Positions 18,819 to 30,226 of a DNA stretch of 64,000 bases are shown in pieces. The first letter of the stretch is position 1, and the number at the start of each line of letters is the position of its first letter. Position numbers and translations under genes: made by a program. The notes below the pieces were generated by a model. The model made no database searches and was not told the DNA's origin. It was given only the letters and a program-made list of their open reading frames with translations. Source of the DNA: Microvirga flocculans ATCC BAA-817 (GTDB taxonomy: Bacteria; Pseudomonadota; Alphaproteobacteria; Rhizobiales; Beijerinckiaceae); assembly GCF_000518665.1 (NCBI RefSeq), contig NZ_JAEA01000010.1:124001-188000 (forward strand), in the 5' to 3' direction.

Positions 18819-18887
18819 AGGAAGTCTCCCTGAAAAGACGGAACGGCCCCTTGGTCCTTAACGCCAAGCTTGGATGGAGGTTTCCTT

Positions 18888-20399
18888 TTATTCTCCCGAA
18901 GCGCTCCTGGCTGCCTTGATTTTCGTCAAGCGGCGGCGGAGCGCGAGCTTACGCCGCCGCAGGCGCACGCGGCGCTTGAGGCGGAAGCTGCGGATCAGCA
19001 GCGCCATGCCGAACCAGACGAGGCCGATCACGAGCGGCGCGACGATCAGGGCGGGCAGGAACGCGACCAGCGCCGCCAGGGCCAGGAGCACCAGGCCGAT
19101 GAGGGCGATGCTGCTCGCCTCCGTGGCGGTCAGCGAGCGCGAGTGCATCGACTTACCGAGGGTGCTGGACAGGGCCAGCGCACCCGCCGCGAGCCGGCGG
19201 ACGCCGCCCTTGGTGTAGCGATGTCCGCGGCGTGAGCGCATGTTCCTGGCCTGCCGCCTGCGGGACTGCCAGCCGGGAACGATCTCGGTGGCGTTGGCGA
19301 GGTCCTCCAGGTACATCGCCTCCATCGCCTCGGCGAAATGCGGGTCCTCGACGATCACGTCGAGTTCCCAGTTGGTGGCCCAGCTCGCCAGGTTGAGATT
19401 GGTCGAGCCCACCCGGGACCAGCGTCCGTCCGCGACGGCGGTCTTGGCGTGGAGCATCGAGCCGTTCCACTCATAGACGCGGATCCCGGCCTCGATGAGG
19501 GAACGGTAGCCCGCCCGCACCACGGGCTGGAGCGCGGGCACGTCGCTCGACCCGGGCACGAGGATGCGCACGTCCACCCCGTCCCGGGCCGCCTCGCCGA
19601 GCGACTGCACATAGGACGTGGTGGCGACGAAATAGGCATCGGTGAGCCAGAGATTGCGCTGCGCGGTAGCGGCGATGAACTGGTCGAGCCGGTACATGCG
19701 CAGCATGCCCGGTTCGCCGCTGATGACGCGGGCGGCCATCGTGCCCGCTTCCGGAATCAGGTCCGGATGAGGCAGGTCGGATTTCGGGATCGCCCGCATG
19801 CCCGAAAGCCGCCAGCTTTCCGCGAAGGCGGCGTCGAGATCGGCCACCACGGGGCCTTCCAGACACAGCCCCGTATCGCGCCAGGGGTCGTGGCCGTTCT
19901 TTCCCACCCAGCTGTCGGAGACGCACAGTCCCGACACGAATCCGATGCGCCCATCGACGGTGATCAGCTTGCGGTGGTTGCGCCGCACCCAGAAGGGGTC
20001 CGTGAGCCGGGGCGGATTGAAGACCCTGGCCTGAACCCCGGCTTCGCGCAGGCGCTTCCAGTAGGAGGGCAGGGCCCTGAACGACGAGCCGAGCCAATCG
20101 TAGAGCACCCGCACCTTCACCCCGGCCCGGGCGCGCTCCATCAGGGCCTCCGCGAAGAGGCCGCCGGTGACGTCGTCCGCGATGATGAAGTTCTCGAAAT
20201 GGATCACCGATTCCGCCGAGCGGATCGCCGCGAGCCAGGCCGGGTAGTTTTCCCGCGAGTCCCGCAGCAGGGCGATGGCGTTGCCGTTCCGCAGGTCGCC
20301 GTCGGCGATGCGGGCGAAGGCCCTCTCCACGCGCAGATCGTCCAGGGCCTTGCGGTAGGGGTGCACGAGGGGGCCGGGCTGGGGCGTCACGATATGCAT
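18888..20399 (-). CDS. Phospholipase D-like cardiolipin synthase
   Basis: A 503-aa protein with both HKD motifs: HRKLITVD in the N-terminal half and HAKTAVAD in the C-terminal half, each followed by the expected GS/G-N segments. Enzymes of this type join two phosphatidylglycerols to cardiolipin or exchange phosphatidyl groups. Unlike ClsA it has no N-terminal membrane pair; instead two hydrophobic helices lie near the C-terminus (SSIALIGLVLLALAALVAF and the next ~20 residues), followed by a very Arg-rich tail. It is closest to ClsB-like proteins. Confidence 0.85.
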   Translation of the reverse strand: MHIVTPQPGPLVHPYRKALDDLRVERAFARIADGDLRNGNAIALLRDSRENYPAWLAAIRSAESVIHFENFIIADDVTGGLFAEALMERARAGVKVRVLYDWLGSSFRALPSYWKRLREAGVQARVFNPPRLTDPFWVRRNHRKLITVDGRIGFVSGLCVSDSWVGKNGHDPWRDTGLCLEGPVVADLDAAFAESWRLSGMRAIPKSDLPHPDLIPEAGTMAARVISGEPGMLRMYRLDQFIAATAQRNLWLTDAYFVATTSYVQSLGEAARDGVDVRILVPGSSDVPALQPVVRAGYRSLIEAGIRVYEWNGSMLHAKTAVADGRWSRVGSTNLNLASWATNWELDVIVEDPHFAEAMEAMYLEDLANATEIVPGWQSRRRQARNMRSRRGHRYTKGGVRRLAAGALALSSTLGKSMHSRSLTATEASSIALIGLVLLALAALVAFLPALIVAPLVIGLVWFGMALLIRSFRLKRRVRLRRRKLALRRRLTKIKAARSASGE

Positions 20400-20647
20400 G
20401 ACCTCTCAACGCGTGAGACGGGCAAACGGCAGCAGCCCAGCTTCGCCGATCTCGAACGGGAACCCATCATGCCCTGTCATCGGGAATTCATTCACTATTG
20501 ATTTACCTTAACCTCAACTTCCACAACTTGGCCATAATTCACCTTAATCCCGCACGTGTCCTCACGGGTGCCGGAACCCTCCTTTAACCATCCTCCCGAT
20601 ATGAAAGACACAACGTTCGGCAAACGTATGTGTAAGGAGTATTGCCA

Positions 20648-21145
20648 ATGATGACGCTGCGCGCCGTCAAATTCGCCGCCGCTATCGTCCTCGCCCTCGG
20701 GGCCGCGGCGTGTTCGTCCAACAAAGATGGCATGGCCGATGGGTCCGGCTTCGGGGCCGGCGGCGCCGCAACCCCGGGCAGCGCCCAGGACTTCGTCGTC
20801 AATGTGGGCGACCGCGTGTTCTTCGAGACCGACTCGACGGATCTCACCCCCACCGCCGCCGCCACTCTCGACAAGCAGGCCCAGTGGCTGCAGCGCTACC
20901 CGAACTACACCTTCATCGTGGAAGGTCACGCCGACGAGCGCGGCACCCGCGAATACAACTTCTCGCTTTCCGCCCGCCGTGCCCAGGTCGTGCGCGACTA
21001 CCTGATCTCCCGCGGCATCCCGGGCAACCGCTTCCGCACCGTGTCCTACGGCAAGGAGCGCCCGGTGGCCGTCTGCAACGACATCTCCTGCTGGTCGCAG
21101 AACCGTCGCGCGGTGACGGTGCTGGGCGGCGGCGCCGGGGCCTGA
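20648..21145 (+). CDS. pal: Peptidoglycan-associated lipoprotein Pal
   Basis: Outer-membrane lipoprotein that binds peptidoglycan and TolB. The 165-aa protein has a lipoprotein signal with the lipidated Cys at about 22 (AAACSSN), then an OmpA-like domain with FIVEGHADERGTREYN and LSARRAQVVRDYL, the meso-diaminopimelate-binding segment. The AAGGAG at ~20634 favours the ATG at 20648. It is separated from tolB by two reverse-strand genes and has its own promoter region. Confidence 0.95.
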   Translation: MMTLRAVKFAAAIVLALGAAACSSNKDGMADGSGFGAGGAATPGSAQDFVVNVGDRVFFETDSTDLTPTAAATLDKQAQWLQRYPNYTFIVEGHADERGTREYNFSLSARRAQVVRDYLISRGIPGNRFRTVSYGKERPVAVCNDISCWSQNRRAVTVLGGGAGA

Positions 21146-21178
21146 CCCCCGAACGGGATCGTCCCCCTGTGAAATCGG

Positions 21179-21214
21179 AAAGCGCCGCCACATTCTCGCC
21201 GTGGCGGCGCTTTT
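21179..21214 (+). terminator. Rho-independent terminator after pal
   Basis: The 13-bp arms AAAGCGCCGCCAC and GTGGCGGCGCTTT around a 9-nt loop, then TTT. It separates pal from cpoB, which begins 45 bp later, so cpoB probably depends on read-through or a promoter inside this gap. Confidence 0.85.
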
Positions 21215-21258
21215 GTGTTATCGGCCCCTCGTTCGAGGATCCTCACGGTTATCCCAGC

Positions 21259-22230
21259 ATGTTTCGACGTCTGTTTGTCTTTTTCGCCTTTGCCCTGGCC
21301 ATGGCCGCCCCCGCCGCCGCGCAGGATGCCGCCGATGCCATCGTGCGCCTGAACCGGCTCGAGAGCCAGTTCCGGCAGCTCTCCGGCCAGATGGAGCAGC
21401 TTCAGTACGAGAACCGCCAGCTCAAGGAACAGCTTCGCAAGTTCCAGGAAGACGTGGAGTTCCGCTTCCAGGAAGGCCGTGGCGGTGGCGGCTCCAAGCC
21501 TCCGGCCGCGACGCCCGCGCGCCCGGCCCAGCCCTCGGCGCAGCCGACCCAGCCCCAGCGCCGCAGCGATGTCTTCGACCCGGCGGAAACGCCGGACGCC
21601 CCCGGGGCGCCCCGTCCGCTCGGCTCCACGCCGCCGTCCGCGCCTGTCGCCGATGCGGGCGCGGGCCGTCCCATGCCGCTGCCCGGCGGGCAGCTCGCCG
21701 GGATCGGCAGCCTCATCGAGCAGGACGAGCAGGCGGGCGTGGACGGGGCTCCGCTCGATGTCAACCCGGGAGGCACGGCGGCTCTTCCCCAGGGAGCCAT
21801 CGCCGATCAGCGTCCGGGCCCGAGCGTGGCGGCCACGAGCGTGGGCAATCCGCGCGCCGATTTCGACGCGGCCTATGCCTCGTTCACGCAGAAGCAGTAC
21901 GACCAGGCCGAGATGGGCTTCCGGCGCTTCCTGCAGTCCAATCCCCGCGACAAGCTGGTGCCCGAGGCGACCTTCTGGCTCGGCGAGACCTATCTCGTGC
22001 GCGCCCGCTACCGGGAAGCCGCGGAGCAGTTCCTGAACGTCTCCGCCGATCATCCCGATACCCCCAAGGCTCCCGACGCCCTCCTGCGGCTCGGCATCGC
22101 CCTGAACGGGCTGGGCGCCAAGGATCGCGCCTGCGCCGTCTTCGCCGAACTCGATCGCAAGTATCCGCAGGCCTCCGCCCCTGTCCGCCAGGCTTCCGAG
22201 CGCGAGCAGAAGCGGATCAAGTGCAGCTGA
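21259..22230 (+). CDS. cpoB: Tol-Pal/cell-division coordinator CpoB (YbgF)
   Basis: Periplasmic protein that couples Tol function with peptidoglycan synthesis. The 323-aa protein has a signal peptide (LFVFFAFALAMAAPAAAQ), an N-terminal trimerising coiled coil (about residues 25-75), a long Pro/Ala-rich linker and a C-terminal TPR domain beginning near ADFDAAYASFTQKQYDQAE. The last gene of the extended Tol cluster, it lies 11 bp before tilS. Confidence 0.93.
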   Translation: MFRRLFVFFAFALAMAAPAAAQDAADAIVRLNRLESQFRQLSGQMEQLQYENRQLKEQLRKFQEDVEFRFQEGRGGGGSKPPAATPARPAQPSAQPTQPQRRSDVFDPAETPDAPGAPRPLGSTPPSAPVADAGAGRPMPLPGGQLAGIGSLIEQDEQAGVDGAPLDVNPGGTAALPQGAIADQRPGPSVAATSVGNPRADFDAAYASFTQKQYDQAEMGFRRFLQSNPRDKLVPEATFWLGETYLVRARYREAAEQFLNVSADHPDTPKAPDALLRLGIALNGLGAKDRACAVFAELDRKYPQASAPVRQASEREQKRIKCS

Positions 22231-22241
22231 CCCGGTAAGCC

Positions 22242-23282
22242 GTGAAAGGCCAGGCCGTGGCCGCGCCTCCGCCCCCCGATGATCCGCTCTCGGACGACGG
22301 GCTGGAGCGTCTTTTCGATTCCCTGATCCAGGCCTTGGGCATCGTCATCGCCGTTTCCGGCGGCCCCGACTCGATGGCCCTGATGCAATGCCTCGCCCGC
22401 TGGGCCTCGCGGCATCCGCGCCCCCCTCTTTTCGCCGCGACGGTGGACCATGGCCTGCGGCCCGAAGCCGCGGACGAGGCCGCGTTCGTGGCGCGGGAAG
22501 CGGCGGCCCTGGGCCTGCCCCACCGGACGCTTCCCTGGCTGGGGGAGAAGCCGCGAACCGGTATCCAGGAAGCCGCCCGCGAGGCGCGCTATCGTCTTCT
22601 CGTTCACTATGCCCGCGAGGTCGGCGCCTCCCATCTCGTGACCGCCCATACCCTGGACGATCAGGCCGAGACGGTGATGATGCGTCTCGCCCGGGGGTCG
22701 GGGCTCGCCGGGCTTTCCGGCATGCGCCGCGAAACCGACCGGCAGGGCATCCGCCATGTGCGGCCCCTGCTCGACCTGCCGAAGTCGGTTCTTCTCGATC
22801 GCTGCCGGTCCCGAGGCTGGCCCTTCCTCGTCGATCCCTCCAATGCAAACGAGCTTTACGCACGCGTCCGCTGGCGCCGGCTCATGCCCCTCCTGGCGAA
22901 GGAGGGGCTCACGGCGGAGCGCCTGGCCCGCCTTGCCGGGCGGGCCGCCCTGGCGGACGAGGCCCTGGACGCGAAGGCGCGGGAGGCTCTGGAGCGGGCC
23001 GAGCCTGTTGCGGAGGGCGGCATGCTGTCGTTCCGGGCGGCCGTTCTGGCCGACGAGCCGTTCGAGATTGCCCTCCGGGTCCTGGAGCTGGCCCTCGGCG
23101 GGGAGGGGCTCGGCCTCGAAAGCCGCCGCCTCCACCGGCTCGAAGCCTGCACGGAGCGCCTGCGGGAGGCCGTCGGGCGAGGGGAGGCCCTGCGCCTCAC
23201 CCTGGCCGGAGCCCTGGTGCGTCTGGAGCGCTCCGGAAGGGTATCCCTCGGGCCGGAACCGTCCCGCCGCCGGGGCCGTTAG
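22242..23282 (+). CDS. tilS: tRNA(Ile) lysidine synthetase
   Basis: Modifies C34 of the CAU anticodon of tRNA-Ile to lysidine so that it reads AUA. The 346-aa protein carries the PP-loop AVSGGPDSMAL (residues ~37-47), VDHGLRPEA and TAHTLDDQAETVMMRLARG, all typical of TilS. The start is a GTG. The pair tilS-ftsH is conserved in many proteobacteria. Confidence 0.94.
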   Translation: MKGQAVAAPPPPDDPLSDDGLERLFDSLIQALGIVIAVSGGPDSMALMQCLARWASRHPRPPLFAATVDHGLRPEAADEAAFVAREAAALGLPHRTLPWLGEKPRTGIQEAAREARYRLLVHYAREVGASHLVTAHTLDDQAETVMMRLARGSGLAGLSGMRRETDRQGIRHVRPLLDLPKSVLLDRCRSRGWPFLVDPSNANELYARVRWRRLMPLLAKEGLTAERLARLAGRAALADEALDAKAREALERAEPVAEGGMLSFRAAVLADEPFEIALRVLELALGGEGLGLESRRLHRLEACTERLREAVGRGEALRLTLAGALVRLERSGRVSLGPEPSRRRGR

Positions 23283-23427
23283 CCAATTCTCTTAGGCAAG
23301 GCGTCCGGATCATGCCGCATGCGCGCCGCATTCCCTTGGCAAGGCGGGACGGTGTGCCTACATTGACTTTAGCCGCGCGGGGAGACCTCCTCACGCTTCA
23401 TCTCCCTCTGGGGCAGAACCTGATCCG

Positions 23428-25347
<1,920 letters not shown>

Positions 25348-25372
25348 AGACGCCGTTATCTGTAAAATACCA

Positions 25373-25404
25373 GGACGCCCGCTTCCCGGCGGGCGTTCTT
25401 TTTT
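25373..25404 (+). terminator. Rho-independent terminator after ftsH
   Basis: The arms GACGCCCGC and GCGGGCGTT around a short loop, followed by a run of six T. It lies about 25 bp after the ftsH stop. Confidence 0.85.
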
Positions 25405-25572
25405 GTTTACCTCAAGATTCTAATACTCCCTAAGAGAGAGGTTTGAGGATTGTAACAATCGCTTATCACTTGTGATGCGCGAATTGGCCCTAACGCCTTG
25501 ACCGAATTCAGGGAGGTTGCTTTGAAAAAGCCAAAGCGCGGGTTCGCGCAACGGAATGCGGAGACAAGGCAC

Positions 25573-26928
25573 GTGCGTAAATACTTTGGAACCGACGGAA
25601 TCCGGGGCCGCGCCAACGGGATCATCACGCCAGACCTGGCCCTGCGGGTCGGGCAGGCTGCGGGTCTCATGTTCCAGCAGCGGGGCGATTACCGCCACCG
25701 GGTCGTGATCGGCAAGGATACGCGGCTCTCCGGCTACATGATCGAGTCCGCCCTCCAGGCCGGGTTCACCTCCGTCGGCATGGATGTGCTGCTCCTCGGG
25801 CCGATCCCGACCCCGGCCGTCGCCATGCTGACGCGGTCCATGCGCTGCGATCTCGGCGTCATGATCTCGGCCTCGCACAACCCCTACGAGGACAACGGCA
25901 TCAAGCTGTTCGGTCCCGACGGATTCAAGCTCAACGACGAGGTGGAGCTTCAGATCGAGGCGCTGATCGATTCCGACCTGACCCAGCGCCTGGCGGGCTC
26001 CGCCACCCTCGGCCGGGCCAAGCGCATCGAGAGCGTCCAGGCCCGCTACATCGAGTTCGCCAAGCGGACGCTGCCGCGCCAGATCGACCTGGAAGGCATG
26101 CGGGTCGTGATCGATTGCGCCAACGGCGCGGGCTACAAGGTGGCTCCGGAAGCCCTGTGGGAGCTCGGCGCCGATGTGGTGTCGATGGGCGTGGAGCCGA
26201 ACGGCTTCAACATCAATCACGAGGTCGGCTCCACCGCCCCCGACGCCCTGATCCAGAAGGTGCGCGAGGTGCGCGCGGATATCGGCATCGCCCTCGACGG
26301 TGACGCGGATCGCGTGCTCATCGTGGACGAGAAGGGCAACAAGGTCGATGGCGACCAGCTCATGGCCGTGGTCGCCCGCTCGTGGAAGGAGGACGGCCGC
26401 CTGTCGCAGCCGGGCATCGTCGCGACGATCATGTCCAATCTCGGACTGGAACGGTTTTTGGGCGGCATGGGCCTCGGCCTCGTGCGCACGGCGGTGGGCG
26501 ACCGCTACGTGCTCGAGCATATGCGCGCCCACGGCTTCAACCTCGGCGGCGAGCAGTCCGGCCACATCATCATGTCGGACTACACGACCACCGGCGACGG
26601 CCTGATCGCCGCGCTCCAGCTCCTGGCGGTGGTCAAGAGCCTGGACAAGCCGGTCTCTGAGGTCTGCCACTGCTTCGAGCCCCTGCCTCAGGTGCTCAAG
26701 AACGTGCGCTACAAGTCCGGCAAGCCGCTGCAGGACGCCTCCGTCGTCAAAGCCATCGAAGCGGGCCGTGAGCGCCTCGGCGCCAGCGGCCGTCTCGTGA
26801 TCCGCCCCTCGGGCACCGAGCCGGTCATTCGCGTGATGGGCGAAGGCGACAACGAGGACCTCGTCACCCAGGTGGTGGACGATGTGGCTGAAGCCGTGAC
26901 GCTGGCCGCCTCACAGGTTGCGGCCTGA
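25573..26928 (+). CDS. glmM: Phosphoglucosamine mutase
   Basis: Converts glucosamine-6-phosphate to glucosamine-1-phosphate for UDP-GlcNAc, peptidoglycan and LPS synthesis. From the GTG at 25573 the 451-aa product starts [16 protein letters not shown] as in other GlmM proteins. The phosphoserine loop MISASHNP (Ser at ~101), the metal loop DGDADR and the C-terminal phosphate loop [12 protein letters not shown] are all present. The frame is open up to a TTG at 25498, but the extra 25 residues are not conserved. Confidence 0.96.
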   Translation: MRKYFGTDGIRGRANGIITPDLALRVGQAAGLMFQQRGDYRHRVVIGKDTRLSGYMIESALQAGFTSVGMDVLLLGPIPTPAVAMLTRSMRCDLGVMISASHNPYEDNGIKLFGPDGFKLNDEVELQIEALIDSDLTQRLAGSATLGRAKRIESVQARYIEFAKRTLPRQIDLEGMRVVIDCANGAGYKVAPEALWELGADVVSMGVEPNGFNINHEVGSTAPDALIQKVREVRADIGIALDGDADRVLIVDEKGNKVDGDQLMAVVARSWKEDGRLSQPGIVATIMSNLGLERFLGGMGLGLVRTAVGDRYVLEHMRAHGFNLGGEQSGHIIMSDYTTTGDGLIAALQLLAVVKSLDKPVSEVCHCFEPLPQVLKNVRYKSGKPLQDASVVKAIEAGRERLGASGRLVIRPSGTEPVIRVMGEGDNEDLVTQVVDDVAEAVTLAASQVAA

Positions 26929-26952
26929 ACCGCATTTCATCCCGATCGAACG

Positions 26953-26985
26953 AAAGCCCCGGCGAGGTGATCGCCGGGGCTTTTT
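26953..26985 (+). terminator. Rho-independent terminator after glmM
   Basis: The 13-bp arms AAAGCCCCGGCGA and TCGCCGGGGCTTT with a 5-nt loop and trailing T's. It also faces the end of the convergent RND gene, so it may work in both directions. Confidence 0.88.
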
Positions 26986-27009
26986 GATTGCGGCCCTGTC
27001 CAGACTCGG

Positions 27010-30000
27010 TCACTCCGCCGGATGAGCGGGCGGCCGGTGCGCGGCGCGCGGGATATCCTCGCCATGGGCGAGCTGGCCCGTCTGGGCCCGCAACTTGTCG
27101 AGCATTTCGCTCACATAGGTTGCGGGCTTGGTGTAGCCGCCGATGAGGAGATAGATCGCAGGCACCACGAGCACGGTGAGGAGGGTGGACATGGTCACGC
27201 CGCCGACGATCACCGTGCCGATGGCGTTGCGTGCCTCGGCGCCCGCGCCGGTCGACCAGGCGAGCGGGATCGCGCCGCCGATCATGGCGATGGAGGTCAT
27301 CAGGATCGGCCGCAGGCGCAGCACGGAGGCCTCGATCACCGCATCCCACACGGACATGCCGCGCTCGCGCAGCTGGTTGGCGAATTCCACGATGAGGATG
27401 CCGTTCTTCGTCATCAGGCCGATGAGCAGGATCATCCCGATCTGGCTGTAGATGTTGAGCGACTGCCCCGTGATCGTCAGCGCCGCAAGGCCGCCCGTGA
27501 CCGCGAGGGGCACGGTGAGCATGATGATGAACGGGTTGATCCAGCTCTCGAACTGGGCCGCCAGGACCAGGAACACCACGAGCAGCGCCATGCCGAAGGT
27601 GATGTAGATCGCGTTCGAGGATTCGCGGAAATCCTGCGACTGGCCCTTGTAGCCGATCCGCGCATCCGCGGGCAGTTCGGCCCGCACGATGTCTTCGAGC
27701 GTCGTGAGCGCATCGCCGATGGAGACATCGGGCCTGAGCCCCGCATCGATGGTGATGGCGCGCATGCGGTTGAAGCGGTTCAGGGTCTGGGGCGCGGCGG
27801 ATTCGGTCAGCGACACGAAGGAGGAGAGGGGAACCAGATCGCCGTTGGCGGCCCGCACGAAGGTGTTCGTGAGGTCGTTGGGCGATGCGCGATCCTCCGC
27901 GCGGCCGCGCATGATGACCGAATATTCCTCGCCGCGGTTCACGAAGGTCGAAACCTCGCGTTCGCCGAACATCAGCTCAAGGGTGCGGCCGATATCCTCC
28001 ACGGACACGCCCAGATCGGCGGCGCGCTGCCGGTCGATCTGCACGCGGATATCCGGCTGGGATTCCCGGTAGTCGGAATCCATGTTCACGAACATCCCGG
28101 TTGCCTGCGCCTTCTGCATCACGATGTCGCGCCACTCGCGAAGAGTGTCGTAATCGGGCCCGCCGAGCACGAACTGGATCGGCTTCGAGGGGCCGCGCTG
28201 CCCAAGCGATCCGGGGCTGATCGGCGACACGCGCGCGCCGGGCAGGTTGGCCACCTTGCGGTTGATCTCCTGCACCAGGTCCTGCTGCTTCACCGTCCGC
28301 TCCTCCCAGGGGACGAGGCGCAGGATGATCATGCCCGCATTCACCGGCGAGGGCCGCGCGAAGCCGGGTGCGACCTGGCTCGTGATGGAGGAGACCACGC
28401 CCTGCTCCTGATAGGGCAGGAGAATGCGCTCGACCTCCTTCACCCGCTCGCGGGTGTAGTCGAGGCTCGCGCCTTCGGGGGCATCGATGCGCACGATGAT
28501 CGCGCCGCGGTCCTCCGTCGGCGAGAAGTTCTTCGGCAGGCCCTGGAACAGGCCGTAGGCCGAAAGACAAACGGCGAAGCCGATGGCGAGGATGACGAGC
28601 GGCGCCTTGAGCACCCGCGTCAGGATCCTGCGATAGACGTTGTTCATGCCCGTGAAGAAGGGCTCGGTCATGCGCTGGATGCGGCCATGGGCCGGCACCA
28701 TCAATTTCGAGCACATCATGGGCGTGAGGGTTCGCGCGACGACGCCGGAGAAGAAGATGGCGGCGGCGAGCGTGATGCCGAACTCGCGGAAGAGCTGGCC
28801 GGTATTGCCCGTCATGAAGGCGAGCGGCACGAACACCGCCATCAGGGTCGCCGTCGTCGCGATCACCGCGAAGCCGATCTCGCGCGCGCCGTCGAAGGAG
28901 GCGAGCAGCGGCGGCTGGCCCTCCTCGATGCGGCGGTGCACGTTCTCGATTTCCACGATGGCGTCGTCCACCACGATGCCGATGGCGAGCACCACGGCGA
29001 GCAGCGTCAGCACGTTGATGGAGGCGTTGAAGTAAGCCATCACCATGCAGGCGGCGATGATCGAGACCGGGATCGCCACGATGGCGACGATGGTCGAGCG
29101 CCAGTCGCGCAGGAAGACCAGGATCACCAGGATGACGAGGCCGATGCCTTCGAGCAGCGTCTTCAGAACGCCGTTGATGGAGGCGCTGATGAAGCGGCTC
29201 TCGTCGTAGGAAACCTCTGCGGTGGTGCCGGGCGGCAGGGAAGGCTTCAGGTTTTCCAGCTCCGCGCGGACGCCGTCGGCCACCGAAAGGGTATTGGCCG
29301 TTGCCTGCCGCACGATTCCCAGGCCCGTCGCGACCTTTCCGGATTCGTAGAACTCGAAGCGATTGTCCTCCGGGCCGACTTCGACCTTGGCGACCTCGTT
29401 CAGGCGCACGAGATAACCGTTCTTGTTGGAGACGATCAGGCGCTGGAAGTCCTGCGGGGAGGAAAGGCGTGAATCCGTCTTGACGGTGAATTCGCGCTGC
29501 GAGGACTCGATGCGGCCGCCGGGCAGCTCCACGTTCTGGCGCTTGATGGCGGCCTCCAGGTCCTGCACGGTAAGGCCGCGGGCGGCGAGCGCCGGACGGT
29601 CGACCCAGACGCGCATGGCGTAGCGCCGTTCGCCCGCGAGATACACATTGGCGACGCCGGGCACGGTGGAGAGGCGGTCCACATAGACGCGCTTGAGGAA
29701 ATCGCTGAGCTCGAGCGCGTCGTAGGTGGACGAGGTCACGCTGATCCACATGATGGCCGAAGCGTTGTCGTCGACCTTGCGGATGACGGGCTGGTCGACG
29801 CCGTCGGGCAGGCGTCCCACCACGCGGAACACCGCGTCGCGCACGTCGGAGGTGGCGCCTTCGGGATCGCGCGACACGTCGAACTCGATGGTGACGGAGG
29901 AGCGGTCGTTCTGGCTCTGGGAGCGGATCTGGCTGATGCCCTCGATGCCTGCCACCGCACCCTCGATGACCTCCGTCACGCGGCTCTCGATGACCTCGTT

Positions 30001-30165
30001 CGAGGCGCCGCGATAGACCGTGGACACGGAGACGACCGGGCGGTCGACGCTCGGATATTCGCGCACCGGCAGCTGGATGAGCGCGGCAAGGCCGCCCACG
30101 ATCAGCAGCAGGCTGACCACGACGGCGAAGACGGGGCGACGGATGAAGAGGTCTGAAACCTGCAT
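27010..30165 (-). CDS. RND multidrug efflux transporter (HAE1 family)
   Basis: Inner-membrane proton-driven pump of an AcrAB-like tripartite exporter. The 1,051-aa protein has the usual start FIRRPVFAVVVSLLLIVGGL, large periplasmic loops after the first and seventh helices, and the membrane acidic pair in AIGIVVDDAIVEIENVHRR. Twelve membrane segments can be placed. It follows the adaptor gene at 61 bp in the same direction; no outer-membrane channel gene or TetR regulator is adjacent. Substrates cannot be inferred. Confidence 0.94.
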   Translation of the reverse strand: MQVSDLFIRRPVFAVVVSLLLIVGGLAALIQLPVREYPSVDRPVVSVSTVYRGASNEVIESRVTEVIEGAVAGIEGISQIRSQSQNDRSSVTIEFDVSRDPEGATSDVRDAVFRVVGRLPDGVDQPVIRKVDDNASAIMWISVTSSTYDALELSDFLKRVYVDRLSTVPGVANVYLAGERRYAMRVWVDRPALAARGLTVQDLEAAIKRQNVELPGGRIESSQREFTVKTDSRLSSPQDFQRLIVSNKNGYLVRLNEVAKVEVGPEDNRFEFYESGKVATGLGIVRQATANTLSVADGVRAELENLKPSLPPGTTAEVSYDESRFISASINGVLKTLLEGIGLVILVILVFLRDWRSTIVAIVAIPVSIIAACMVMAYFNASINVLTLLAVVLAIGIVVDDAIVEIENVHRRIEEGQPPLLASFDGAREIGFAVIATTATLMAVFVPLAFMTGNTGQLFREFGITLAAAIFFSGVVARTLTPMMCSKLMVPAHGRIQRMTEPFFTGMNNVYRRILTRVLKAPLVILAIGFAVCLSAYGLFQGLPKNFSPTEDRGAIIVRIDAPEGASLDYTRERVKEVERILLPYQEQGVVSSITSQVAPGFARPSPVNAGMIILRLVPWEERTVKQQDLVQEINRKVANLPGARVSPISPGSLGQRGPSKPIQFVLGGPDYDTLREWRDIVMQKAQATGMFVNMDSDYRESQPDIRVQIDRQRAADLGVSVEDIGRTLELMFGEREVSTFVNRGEEYSVIMRGRAEDRASPNDLTNTFVRAANGDLVPLSSFVSLTESAAPQTLNRFNRMRAITIDAGLRPDVSIGDALTTLEDIVRAELPADARIGYKGQSQDFRESSNAIYITFGMALLVVFLVLAAQFESWINPFIIMLTVPLAVTGGLAALTITGQSLNIYSQIGMILLIGLMTKNGILIVEFANQLRERGMSVWDAVIEASVLRLRPILMTSIAMIGGAIPLAWSTGAGAEARNAIGTVIVGGVTMSTLLTVLVVPAIYLLIGGYTKPATYVSEMLDKLRAQTGQLAHGEDIPRAAHRPPAHPAE

Positions 30166-30226
30166 GGCGGTTCGGCTCTGGTCTGGTCCGTTGAATCAAA
30201 AATCTCCCGCCGGAGCGGGAGACGGA

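Noticed and set aside
27022..29472. 816-codon open frame antisense to the RND pump
   Set aside because: His/Asp/Arg-rich translation typical of a high-GC shadow frame; the RND protein on the opposite strand is unambiguous.
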